DNA of 37,814 bases, taken from assembly GCA_015058145.1 (NCBI GenBank), contig SVCX01000010.1:1-37814 (forward strand), written 5' to 3'. The stretch's first letter is position 1. Every line of letters begins with the position of its first letter. The position numbers and the translations under genes are program-made. Source of the stretch: Clostridiales bacterium. Lineage in GTDB: Bacteria > Bacillota > Clostridia > Peptostreptococcales > Anaerovoracaceae. A model generated the notes under the pieces. It was not told where the DNA came from and did not search any database. It was given only the letters and a program-made list of their open reading frames with translations. Below are positions 31,156-37,814 of the stretch, piece by piece.

Positions 31156-32208
31156 ATGTCAGTTACTATTAATGAAGCAAAAGCCATGTTGGACAAAGCG
31201 CCGCGGGTGTCGCTGGGATTCTTTCCGACGCCGCTGCATCGGCTGAACAGCATATCAGAAGAACTAGGCATAAATCTGTGGATTAAGAGAGACGATTTTA
31301 CAGGCAGCAACCTCTTCGGAGGCAATAAGACACGCAAGCTTGAATTTCTCATCGGAAAGGCGATTGCAGACGGCGCAGAGTGCGTCTTCACCTATGGGGC
31401 CACCCAGTCGAATCACGCGATGCAGACATCCTGGGCAGCTGCAAAGAACGGCCTGAAGCCGATTCTGTATCTGGCAGCAGTCGTCCCGCCAGATCCGGAT
31501 GACTATAAAGCGAATCTGCTCCTGGACGGCATATATGGAGCGGAGATACACGTTGTAGATCTGGAAGAAGGAGAGTCGTTCGCAGACGCGGAACGCAGAT
31601 CCTTTAAGATGGGCAAAGAGCATATCGCCCGACTCGCGGAACAAGGTATCAAAAGCTACGACATCCCAATGGGCGGCGCCAATGAATACGGAACCCTTGG
31701 TTATGTAAATGCAATGGTCGAACTGGCGGAGCAGATGGAGGAAGCAGATCTGCAATTCGATCACATGTATCATTCCACCGGTTCAGGCGGAACCATGGCG
31801 GGACTTGTGGCAGGCAGAAATCTCCTCGGTCTGGACACGCAGATTCATTCGATCACTGCAATGGAGGTCGATGAGAAGTATGCAGCCAGAGCCGCGCGGA
31901 ACGCGAATGGAGCGCTGGAACTGATTGAAGCCGATACAGTTGTTTCGGAGAGTGATTTCATCGTCGATCAGAATCACTATGGCCCAGGTTATGAATGTCC
32001 AAGCGATGAGGCAACGGAGGCGATCAAACTGCTGGCGAGAAAAGAAGGGATACTTGTCGACCCGGTATACTCCGGCAAAGCCTTTGCGGGATTGATCGCA
32101 GATGCGCGCGACGGACAGATTCCTGCGGGCAGCAACGTATTGTTTGTGCACACGGGCGGGTCTACCGTGTTCTTCGCGGAAAAAGAGATTCTCGGCGCCC
32201 TGGTATAG
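31156..32208 (+). CDS. D-cysteine desulfhydrase / ACC deaminase family PLP enzyme
   Basis: The 350-residue product is a fold-type II PLP enzyme of the ACC deaminase/D-cysteine desulfhydrase group: WIKRDDFTG, FGGNKTRKLE with Schiff-base Lys58, YGATQSNHAMQT for substrate carboxylate binding, and STGSGGTMAGL for the PLP phosphate. It probably breaks D-cysteine (or a related D-amino acid) into pyruvate, sulfide and ammonia. AAAGGAGTACC precedes the ATG. It heads an operon with two COG0523 GTPases, 21 bases apart from the next gene. Confidence 0.88.
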   Translation: MSVTINEAKAMLDKAPRVSLGFFPTPLHRLNSISEELGINLWIKRDDFTGSNLFGGNKTRKLEFLIGKAIADGAECVFTYGATQSNHAMQTSWAAAKNGLKPILYLAAVVPPDPDDYKANLLLDGIYGAEIHVVDLEEGESFADAERRSFKMGKEHIARLAEQGIKSYDIPMGGANEYGTLGYVNAMVELAEQMEEADLQFDHMYHSTGSGGTMAGLVAGRNLLGLDTQIHSITAMEVDEKYAARAARNANGALELIEADTVVSESDFIVDQNHYGPGYECPSDEATEAIKLLARKEGILVDPVYSGKAFAGLIADARDGQIPAGSNVLFVHTGGSTVFFAEKEILGALV

Positions 32209-32229
32209 AAGATTGGAGGAGTGACAGCA

Positions 32230-33279
32230 ATGGCAAAAGTGAAAGTTGACATTTTTTCGGGGTTTCTGGGAGCAGGCAAAACCACGCTCATCAGAAAACT
32301 AATCAAGGAAGCATACGACGAAAAACTGGTTCTGATTGAGAATGAATTCGGTGAAATCGGCATTGACGGAGGTTTTCTGAAGGACACAGGCGTTCAGATC
32401 AATGAGATGAATTCAGGATGCATCTGCTGCACATTGGTGGGGGATTTCAAAACCGCGCTCAGGCAGGTCATTGACCAGTATAAGCCGGAGAGAATCCTGA
32501 TCGAACCGTCCGGCGTCGGCAAACTCAGCGATGTCATCATCGCGGTGCAGGATGCCGGTATCGAGGAAATTGAACTCAACGGGTTCACAACTGTTGTTGA
32601 TGCTAAACTCTGTAAGATGTACATGGCAAACTTCGGCGAGTTCTATGAAAACCAGGTGGAACACGCAAGTTCTGTGATTCTCAGCCACACCAAAGGCCTC
32701 AGCGAAGAGAAAATCAAGGAATGTGTGGATATCATCCGTGAGCACAACGATCATGCTTCCATCGTGACCACAGACTGGGATGAACTGACCGGCAGACAGA
32801 TTCTCGATACCATGGAGCAGAAGAAGACTCTCTCCGCGGAACTCGATCGACTGAGAGAAGAGGCCTATGCGGAAGAAGAAGCACACCACCATGAGCATGA
32901 GCACCATCATCATGACCATGAACACGAGCACGAGCACGAGCACGACCATGACCATCATCACCATGAACATGAACATGAGCATGAGCATGGTCATCATCAT
33001 GCTGACGAAATCTTCAGCGACATCGGCGAAGAGACGGCCAACAAATACACGATGAAACAGATTGAGGAAGCCCTTGAAGCGTTGCAGAATGAAGAACAAT
33101 GCGGTCAGATTCTCAGAGCCAAGGGCATCGTAGAGGGCACAGACGGACAGTGGATCCACTTTGACTACGTTCCGGGAGAACCGGAAGTGAGAACCGGAGG
33201 AGCGGAGACGACCGGCATGATCTGCGTCATCGGGGTAGACATCAAAGAAGATACCGTCCGGGAGCTGTTTAACTTATAA
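32230..33279 (+). CDS. COG0523/CobW family GTPase with His-rich metal-binding stretch
   Basis: The 349-residue product has a G3E GTPase core: Walker A GFLGAGKTT (11-19), ENEFGEIGID, the metal-binding GCICC motif (Cys64, Cys66, Cys67) and the EPSG loop. A 39-residue tract of His with Glu/Asp (219-257; 25 His) precedes a CobW C-terminal domain. The family inserts metals, often zinc, into client proteins at the cost of GTP (ZNG1, ZigA, YeiR types). The start is ATG 32230, with GGAGGAG upstream; GTG 32221 overlaps the SD and is rejected. It lies 12 bases before a second, divergent COG0523 gene. Confidence 0.93.
   Translation: MAKVKVDIFSGFLGAGKTTLIRKLIKEAYDEKLVLIENEFGEIGIDGGFLKDTGVQINEMNSGCICCTLVGDFKTALRQVIDQYKPERILIEPSGVGKLSDVIIAVQDAGIEEIELNGFTTVVDAKLCKMYMANFGEFYENQVEHASSVILSHTKGLSEEKIKECVDIIREHNDHASIVTTDWDELTGRQILDTMEQKKTLSAELDRLREEAYAEEEAHHHEHEHHHHDHEHEHEHEHDHDHHHHEHEHEHEHGHHHADEIFSDIGEETANKYTMKQIEEALEALQNEEQCGQILRAKGIVEGTDGQWIHFDYVPGEPEVRTGGAETTGMICVIGVDIKEDTVRELFNL
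32884..33000 (+). repeat. His/Glu/Asp codon microsatellite inside the COG0523 gene
   Basis: Runs of CAT/CAC alternating with GAG, GAA and GAC encode the histidine-rich tract. The near-repetitive DNA is prone to slippage and produces an artefactual Met/Val-rich frame on the other strand. Confidence 0.9.
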
Positions 33280-33291
33280 GGAGTATGGAGC

Positions 33292-34239
33292 ATGATTAGC
33301 AACATCGAGATTCCGGTCTATTTGTTTACAGGTTTTCTGGGATCGGGAAAGACAACATTCATCCAGGATCTCCTGGAAGGTGACGACTTCAATGCAGGTG
33401 AACGGACGCTCCTGCTTTTGTGCGAGGAAGGGGAGGTCGAACTCAAGCCGGATGCTTTTGCAAGTCCAAACGTTTTTATTGAGCGAATCAAGCAGGAGGA
33501 TCTGGAGACGAAACATCTTGCCGGACTGGCTAATAAGCACAAAGCCGAGCGCGTCATCGTTGAGTACAACGGTATGTGGATGCTACAGGATCTCTTCTCT
33601 GCAGCACCGGAAAACTGGGTCGTCTATCAGGAGATGATGTTTGCTGACGCGAGTACATTCATGATGTACAACACCAACATGCGGCAGCTCACCTTCAACA
33701 AGATGCAGACGGCGGAGTTGGTGGTCTTCAACCGGTTCACCGAGGATTACGATCAGATGGAGTACCATAAGCTGGTCCGGGTGGCAAACCGGAGATCACA
33801 GATTTGCTATGAGTATGAGATTGACAACGTGGTCTTTGACGAAATCCCGGACCCGCTTCCATATGATATGGAGGCACCGATCATCACCATCAAGGACGAA
33901 TGGTTCGCTGAGTGGTATCGGGATCTGACTGAGAATCAGGACAATTATGAAGGCAAGAAGATCAAGGTCAAGGGCCTGGTTGCCAGAGACAAGACTCTGC
34001 CGGACGACTATCTCGTTTTCGGAAGACACGTGATGACATGCTGCGTCGAGGACATTCAGTTCGCAGGACTGGCATGTGTCTATTCGAAAGCGACAGATTT
34101 TAAGACAGGCGATTGGGTTGCGGTGGACGCAAAGATTATCAACAGAGAAGAAGAAATTTATGGTGAAGTAGGTCCGGTTCTGGTCTGCAGCAAGATCAGA
34201 AAGTGCGAACCCGCGGATCCGGAAGTTGCGACATTCTGA
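33292..34239 (+). CDS. Degenerate COG0523 GTPase fused to a TIGR03943/COG3689-like C-terminal domain
   Basis: The 315-residue product starts as a G3E GTPase, with Walker A GFLGSGKTT (14-22), but the switch/metal region reads LCEEGEVELK, the CxCC metal motif is absent and the NKxD guanine-specificity motif reads FNRF. The C-terminal part (about 215-315) has FGRHVMTCCVEDIQFAGL with Cys250-Cys251, the mark of the C-terminal domain of TIGR03943/COG3689 proteins that accompany metal-related permeases. It may be a non-canonical GTPase partner of the upstream metallochaperone. AAGGAGTATGG precedes the ATG. Confidence 0.82.
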   Translation: MISNIEIPVYLFTGFLGSGKTTFIQDLLEGDDFNAGERTLLLLCEEGEVELKPDAFASPNVFIERIKQEDLETKHLAGLANKHKAERVIVEYNGMWMLQDLFSAAPENWVVYQEMMFADASTFMMYNTNMRQLTFNKMQTAELVVFNRFTEDYDQMEYHKLVRVANRRSQICYEYEIDNVVFDEIPDPLPYDMEAPIITIKDEWFAEWYRDLTENQDNYEGKKIKVKGLVARDKTLPDDYLVFGRHVMTCCVEDIQFAGLACVYSKATDFKTGDWVAVDAKIINREEEIYGEVGPVLVCSKIRKCEPADPEVATF

Positions 34240-34252
34240 AAGGAGTAACACC

Positions 34253-34543
34253 ATGACGAACTTCTACGTAACATACACCATGCCGACAAAGGCGGACAGA
34301 GATGGGTATCTGAGAGACATTCAGGCGGAAGGAATCGATGAGATTTCCCGCGGCGAGGATGGATGCATCCGATACGACTACTTCTATCCGGTGGGTTCGG
34401 ACAACACCTTATTCCTCTGGGAACAGTGGGAGTCGAGAGAACACCAGAAGGCGCACTGTCAGACAGCGCATTTCGCCCGTCTTGGGGAACTCAAAGAAAA
34501 GTATAGAGCAACAACAGAGATTCAGATAGAGGACAAGGCGTAA
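34253..34543 (+). CDS. Antibiotic biosynthesis monooxygenase (ABM) domain protein
   Basis: The 96-residue product has the dimeric alpha/beta-barrel ABM pattern: an early FYVTYTMP strand, GCIRYDYFYPV, FLWEQWES, HQKAHCQTAHF. Such small proteins act as quinol or heme-type monooxygenases or as sensors; the role here is not clear. AAAGGAG precedes ATG 34253; the frame from 34226 starts inside the upstream gene. Its stop overlaps the next start by one base. Confidence 0.85.
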   Translation: MTNFYVTYTMPTKADRDGYLRDIQAEGIDEISRGEDGCIRYDYFYPVGSDNTLFLWEQWESREHQKAHCQTAHFARLGELKEKYRATTEIQIEDKA

Positions 34544-34761
34544 TGGAAACTTTCGCACAGAAATTCTTGAAAATCTACGACAGAAAAATACTGAGCGGTG
34601 AGATTACGTTCAGTACGTCGGGAATCAACAAGAACAATTTCACAAGGCTCTGCATCGATCCCGAATACGTAATGCCGAAGGAAGAAATCCTCACTGTCTG
34701 CGAGAAAATGCACATGACAGAAGAGGAAAAAGAAGCGCTTCTGTCCTATGTGAAAGAGTAG
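34543..34761 (+). CDS. Hypothetical 72-residue protein
   Basis: The product is soluble, with N- and C-terminal helices (METFAQKFLKIYDRKIL and TEEEKEALLSYVKE) and a central FSTSGINKNNFTRLCID segment. No family is recognised. Its ATG overlaps the ABM stop (TAATG), a clear sign of translational coupling. It is the last gene of the PLP/COG0523 operon. Confidence 0.65.
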   Translation: METFAQKFLKIYDRKILSGEITFSTSGINKNNFTRLCIDPEYVMPKEEILTVCEKMHMTEEEKEALLSYVKE

Positions 34762-34780
34762 ATTCGCCTCGGTTCGACGT

Positions 34781-34809
34781 TTGAAAACGGGCCTTTTTTC
34801 TGCTATAAT
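34781..34809 (+). promoter_or_regulatory. Promoter for carD-murT-gatD
   Basis: TTGAAA (34781-34786), exactly 17 bases, TATAAT (34804-34809), with TGC before the -10. This is one of the best promoters in the window. Confidence 0.82.
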
Positions 34810-34839
34810 AATAGACGGCATAAGAGAAAGAAGGACGAC

Positions 34840-35370
34840 ATGAACGAAGCTCAATTTGAGGCAGGACAATACGTAGTATACGGTACCAATGGGATTTGTA
34901 TCGTGGACAGAATAGAGCGGATGAGTTTCACTGCAGGCGCGCCGGAAGAGACGTATTATGTACTTCGGCAGCACAAGCACAGCGAGACATGTTTTTTCGT
35001 TCCTTTGAAAAATGAGAGTCTTCTCTCCAAGATGAGAGAGCCGATGCGGAGGGAAGATATCGAAGATATACTGATGGGACTTTCTGACGACGATGTTCAG
35101 TGGGTGACCGACAGGCGCGCCAGAGGAGACTATTTCAAGAGCATCCTCAGCGAGGGTGTCAGCGGGCGTCTGCTGAATATGATTCGCTGTATCTATGAGA
35201 AGAAACGTCAGCTGGCAAGACAGGGCAAGAAATTATCCGTTACGGACACGACAACGCTTCGGTCGGCAGAAAAACTGGTCGAAGAGGAGTTCGCATGGGC
35301 CCTCGATATGACCCCGCAGGAAGTACCCGCATTCATCAGAAAGAGGCTTCATATACAGGAGGAAGAATAG
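34840..35370 (+). CDS. CarD family transcriptional regulator
   Basis: The 176-residue product has an N-terminal CarD/TRCF RNA-polymerase-interaction domain (about 1-65: FEAGQYVVYGTNGICIVDRIE, ETYYVLRQH, FFVPLKNE) and a helical C-terminal domain with RRARGDYFKSILSEG and a basic RLLNMIRCIYEKKRQLARQGKKL region. CarD/CdnL binds the polymerase beta subunit and stabilises open promoter complexes. AAGAAGGACGAC precedes the ATG. It is the first gene of an operon with a MurT-GatD pair nine bases downstream. Confidence 0.92.
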   Translation: MNEAQFEAGQYVVYGTNGICIVDRIERMSFTAGAPEETYYVLRQHKHSETCFFVPLKNESLLSKMREPMRREDIEDILMGLSDDDVQWVTDRRARGDYFKSILSEGVSGRLLNMIRCIYEKKRQLARQGKKLSVTDTTTLRSAEKLVEEEFAWALDMTPQEVPAFIRKRLHIQEEE

Positions 35371-35379
35371 ACAGAGCAA

Positions 35380-36729
35380 ATGAGATTCCAATTTGCACTG
35401 ATTGCCGCCAAGCTTGCGGCTTTTGCGATAAATATCGTAGCAAAGGGGAGGGGAACCAATCTTCCCGGCAGGATCGCCTTGAAATTTGATCCGGATTTTA
35501 TCAGTCACATCAAAGGGCTCGATCCGGCCAAGACCATTTTCGTCACAGGGACCAATGGCAAAAGCACCACGACCAATCTGATGGCCCACGTATTCAAGCG
35601 GGCTGGTCTTAAAGTCGCTGTTAATCTGGAAGGCGCCAACCTTATAGGGGGCGTCATCGTTTCGTTACTCAAAAACTGCAGCCTGTCGGGCAGACTCAAT
35701 GCTGACGTCGTGCTTATGGAGACCGACGAAAGATTTTTGCCGATCATCCATAAACAGCTTCCGGCGAAGAACCTGTGCGTGACGAATATTCAGAAGGACC
35801 AGGTTCAGAGAAACGGCGAGCCGGAGATCATCCGCCGCAAGATTCTGTCCGTCATAAATGATGATATGACAGTCTACGTAAACGGCGATGAGCCGAACGC
35901 ACTGAGTTTAGGAGAGAAGGCTGGAAGGTGCGTCACATACGGCGTCGACAGAAACGCCTCGTCATTTGACAAGCAGAAGGATTTCTTCTCGGTCACAGCG
36001 CCTTGTCCGATCTGCCATGAGGCCGTTGTCTACAACTACTACAACATCGACAACATAGGCAGTTTCTCATGCCCGTCCTGCGGGTTTGGAACTGCAGCTA
36101 ATCATTATCAGGCAGAGCAGATTGATTTTGAAGGAAAGACGTTCCGCTCGGGCGGCAAAGTCTATGATTTTAAGTACAGCACGCCTTACTTCCTGTACTG
36201 CTATATCGCGGCGCTGACGGTGGCTTCTGAATTCGGCGTGAAGGAAGAAGATATCAGCAGTGCGTTTGCTGATTTCGCGCTTCAGGGCGGAAGGATGGAG
36301 ACCATCACGATAGGAAGCAAAGAGATTAAGTATCTTCGCATGAAGCAGGAAAATCCGGAGACAGTCCAGTCAGCGCTCAATGTAATTGCTGACGATACGT
36401 CCAATAAGATCTTTCTGTTAGGTCTGGATGAACTGGTCGACTTCGATCCGCATTACACAAATACGTTCTACACGTTCGACTGCGACTTCCGCAGACTCAT
36501 AGAGTCGGGCATCGAACGCTGCATCTGCTTCTCAGGCACAGTGGCGTACGACGCGGGACTGCGGATGCTCTACGACGGGTTCCCGCAGGAGAAGCTGACG
36601 GTGCTGCCGACCAACGATGACAAGACTATCATCGAGGAACTTGAAAAATACGATTGCGATAACGTTTATCTGATCACATGGCTCCACAAATACGAAGCCC
36701 TGGCGGAGTACGTGAAAAGTTTGAAGTAA
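35380..36729 (+). CDS. murT: MurT-type Mur ligase (lipid II isoglutaminyl synthase subunit homologue)
   Basis: The 449-residue product has an N-terminal MurT stretch, P-loop GTNGKST (57-63), the EGANL segment and TNIQKDQVQRNGE, a Cys4 zinc ribbon (Cys209, Cys212, Cys231, Cys234) as in Staphylococcus aureus MurT, and the C-terminal DUF1727-type domain. With GatD, MurT amidates D-isoglutamate of lipid II using ATP. The C-terminal acidic loop (about 350-362, LDELVDFDPHYTN) differs from the DNxAD-type loop I recall in canonical MurT, where an Asp completes the GatD active site. ATP-binding parts look intact. A gatD homologue follows 28 bases on. Confidence 0.85.
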   Translation: MRFQFALIAAKLAAFAINIVAKGRGTNLPGRIALKFDPDFISHIKGLDPAKTIFVTGTNGKSTTTNLMAHVFKRAGLKVAVNLEGANLIGGVIVSLLKNCSLSGRLNADVVLMETDERFLPIIHKQLPAKNLCVTNIQKDQVQRNGEPEIIRRKILSVINDDMTVYVNGDEPNALSLGEKAGRCVTYGVDRNASSFDKQKDFFSVTAPCPICHEAVVYNYYNIDNIGSFSCPSCGFGTAANHYQAEQIDFEGKTFRSGGKVYDFKYSTPYFLYCYIAALTVASEFGVKEEDISSAFADFALQGGRMETITIGSKEIKYLRMKQENPETVQSALNVIADDTSNKIFLLGLDELVDFDPHYTNTFYTFDCDFRRLIESGIERCICFSGTVAYDAGLRMLYDGFPQEKLTVLPTNDDKTIIEELEKYDCDNVYLITWLHKYEALAEYVKSLK

Positions 36730-36757
36730 AACCGTCTGCACGGTGACGGAGAAATAG

Positions 36758-37609
36758 ATGGATAATTTCGATAAACTCAACAGAATAAGAAACAGATTCG
36801 ACCGGAAATCCGAGACGCTGACCAATGCGTCGGAGGTTACCGGGGAGAGCGGATTCAGATGTCTTCATATTCTCTGGCTCTATCCGGATGTGCTGAACAT
36901 CCACGGTGGCAGAGGAGATGTGATGGCACTTCTTCATATGTGCGATCTACTGAACATACCTGTTGAAATCAGACGAAGCGATAATCTCAAGGCGGATGAG
37001 GATTGGAACTGGCCGCACATCGTCTACATGACGGCAGGTGAACTGAAATGCGCAGACAAAGTTTCAGACGCGCTCATTCGCCAGAAAGAGGAAATCCGCA
37101 AATTCATCCGGCGAGGGGGTTTCCTGATCGCTAACGGAAGCAGCGGCGCGGTATTGGGCAAGCGCATCGAATATCTTGATGGCAGAGTCATTGAAGGCAC
37201 AGGATTTCTAGACATGACTTGGAAAGAGCGGGAGTCCGTCTGGGGCGATGACATCTGGGTCAGAACCGAAGATGGACTTGACGTGATCGGAAATCAGATT
37301 CAGGTCGCCGATGTGACGCTGGGAAAAGGACAAAAGCCGTTCGGAAGTGTCATATACGGAAGAGGAAATAACGGTACCGGTGATGAGGGCGCAGTAGATG
37401 GAAGCGTAATCTATACCGGCGTGTTGGGACCGCTTCTCACCAAGAATCCACGGCTCACTGCGGGCATTATTGAGAGCGCTGCAGTCCTCGCGCAAGTGGA
37501 ACTGGAGCATGATCTGAACCCGGCTGACATTGAAATTGAGGACAAGTCCGCCGAGTACATCAAGGCGTTTATGAAGGCAAAAATGGAATCTCAAAAGACG
37601 CCGGAATAA
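36758..37609 (+). CDS. gatD: GatD-like glutamine amidotransferase homologue, apparently lacking catalytic Cys and His
   Basis: The 283-residue product aligns by eye with GatD: HILWLYPDVLNIHGGRGDVMAL, the GRVIEGTGFLDM segment and KPFGSVIYGRGNNG near the C terminus. A 30-residue N-terminal extension is present. In S. aureus GatD the nucleophile Cys94 lies in a CGGYQ-type elbow; here it reads IANGSSGAVLG (Asn126-Gly130), with no Cys. The His189 position (YLHGP type) reads TGVLGPLL, Leu at 223. So the glutaminase dyad seems lost. It could be a structural subunit using free ammonia, or a new activity. GGAGA precedes the ATG. Confidence 0.8.
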   Translation: MDNFDKLNRIRNRFDRKSETLTNASEVTGESGFRCLHILWLYPDVLNIHGGRGDVMALLHMCDLLNIPVEIRRSDNLKADEDWNWPHIVYMTAGELKCADKVSDALIRQKEEIRKFIRRGGFLIANGSSGAVLGKRIEYLDGRVIEGTGFLDMTWKERESVWGDDIWVRTEDGLDVIGNQIQVADVTLGKGQKPFGSVIYGRGNNGTGDEGAVDGSVIYTGVLGPLLTKNPRLTAGIIESAAVLAQVELEHDLNPADIEIEDKSAEYIKAFMKAKMESQKTPE

Positions 37610-37623
37610 GGTTGAAATATTTC

Positions 37624-37652
37624 TTGACATCGATATAGTCAAATGGTAGTAT
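37624..37652 (+). promoter_or_regulatory. tRNA promoter
   Basis: A perfect TTGACA (37624-37629), a 17-base spacer ending in TGG and TAGTAT (37647-37652), about 35 bases before tRNA-Met. Confidence 0.85.
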
Positions 37653-37687
37653 ATTTGTTGCGGCGGCTAAGTCAAGTCTGCCGATAC

Positions 37688-37764
37688 GGCGGTGTAGCTT
37701 AGTTGGCTAGAGCGTCCGGTTCATACCCGGAAGGTCGGTGGTTCGACTCCACTCGCCGCTACCA
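37688..37764 (+). tRNA. tRNA-Met (CAT)
   Basis: A cloverleaf is readable: acceptor GGCGGTG/CGCCGCT, D arm, anticodon stem TCCGG/CCGGA with loop TTCATAC (anticodon CAT), variable loop AGGTC, T arm GGTGG-TTCGACT-CCACT, and encoded CCA. It lacks the G-C triplet typical of initiator anticodon stems, so it is read as elongator Met; tRNA-Ile2 with lysidine cannot be excluded by sequence alone. The first acceptor pair is G-U. Confidence 0.93.
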
Positions 37765-37765
37765 T

Positions 37766-37814
37766 GGGAGTTTAGCTCAGCTGGGAGAGCATCTGCCTTA
37801 CAAGCAGGGGGTCA
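37766..37814 (+). tRNA. tRNA-Val (TAC), cut by window end
   Basis: The start GGGAGTT acceptor strand, D arm GCTC...GAGC and anticodon arm TCTGC-CTTACAA-GCAGG (anticodon TAC) are present; the T arm and 3' end lie outside the window. It begins one base after tRNA-Met, so both are processed from one transcript. Confidence 0.9.

Noticed and set aside
32413-33159. Minus-strand frame of 248 codons opposite the COG0523 gene
   Set aside because: Its Met/Val-rich middle is the reverse complement of the His codon repeat, it has no SD and the plus-strand gene is a clear family member.
34760-34800. Terminator after the 34543 gene
   Set aside because: The T run at 34794-34799 has no convincing stem before it; it lies within the spacer of the carD promoter.

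Overview
The window reads as an ordinary stretch of chromosome from an anaerobic, low-to-moderate GC Gram-positive bacterium of the class Clostridia. Pointers are strong AGGAGG-type ribosome binding sites, CarD, MurT/GatD, a CIRCE-controlled small heat-shock protein, G5/3D-type wall proteins, SpoIIE-type phosphatases, many lipoproteins and small membrane proteins, and tRNAs with encoded CCA. A family such as Anaerovoracaceae or Lachnospiraceae would fit, but that is inference. I see no transposase, integrase, phage gene or CRISPR array.

Layout. (1) 1-7100: a PhzF-family enzyme, a repeat- and hairpin-rich gap, a very large cytosolic hybrid histidine kinase on the minus strand, a structured 380-base gap, then three genes with envelope or unknown roles (possible LmeA-like protein, lipoprotein, G5/3D wall protein). 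(2) 7100-9510: a small membrane protein overlapping a HAMP-SpoIIE phosphatase, plus a small conserved Cys-containing protein. (3) 9600-14800: BrnQ transporter, then a four-gene unit (HD phosphohydrolase, flavoprotein, secreted VanX-like dipeptidase, cardiolipin synthase). (4) 14800-19530: a CGGC protein, several unknown small proteins, a second HAMP-SpoIIE phosphatase, a GNAT acetyltransferase and two membrane miniproteins too short for most gene callers. (5) 19531-21775 (minus): the AmmeMemoRadiSam pair, a radical SAM enzyme and a fused Memo-AMMECR1 protein. (6) 21900-24730: YgjV-like membrane protein, class V aminotransferase-like protein, 3-hydroxyacyl-CoA dehydrogenase. (7) 24785-28540: two zinc-ribbon membrane proteins (minus), a B3/B4 protein, a DUF937 protein, a miniprotein and Hsp20. 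(8) 28650-34761: nitrilase-family amidohydrolase with an APC permease, then an operon of a D-cysteine desulfhydrase-like PLP enzyme, a His-rich COG0523 metallochaperone GTPase, a degenerate COG0523 GTPase fused to a C-terminal MTCC domain, an ABM monooxygenase and a small protein. (9) 34780-37609: CarD followed by a MurT-GatD pair; the GatD homologue appears to lack its catalytic Cys and His. (10) The end carries tRNA-Met(CAT) and the start of tRNA-Val(TAC).

Themes. Promoters are repeatedly of the extended -10 type (TGN directly before a TATAAT-like hexamer), often placed just after a terminator hairpin; two terminator-promoter modules look like copies of one another. Signalling is prominent (one hybrid kinase, two SpoIIE phosphatases with unrelated sensor domains). 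Several genes bear on peptidoglycan (MurT/GatD, VanX-like dipeptidase, G5/3D protein) and on metal handling (COG0523 pair).

The candidates I think most worth a second look are the CarD-MurT-pseudoGatD operon, the degenerate GTPase fusion next to the His-rich metallochaperone, and the Memo-AMMECR1 fusion overlapping its radical SAM partner. All functional statements are from reading the sequence and from family knowledge; no search was run.
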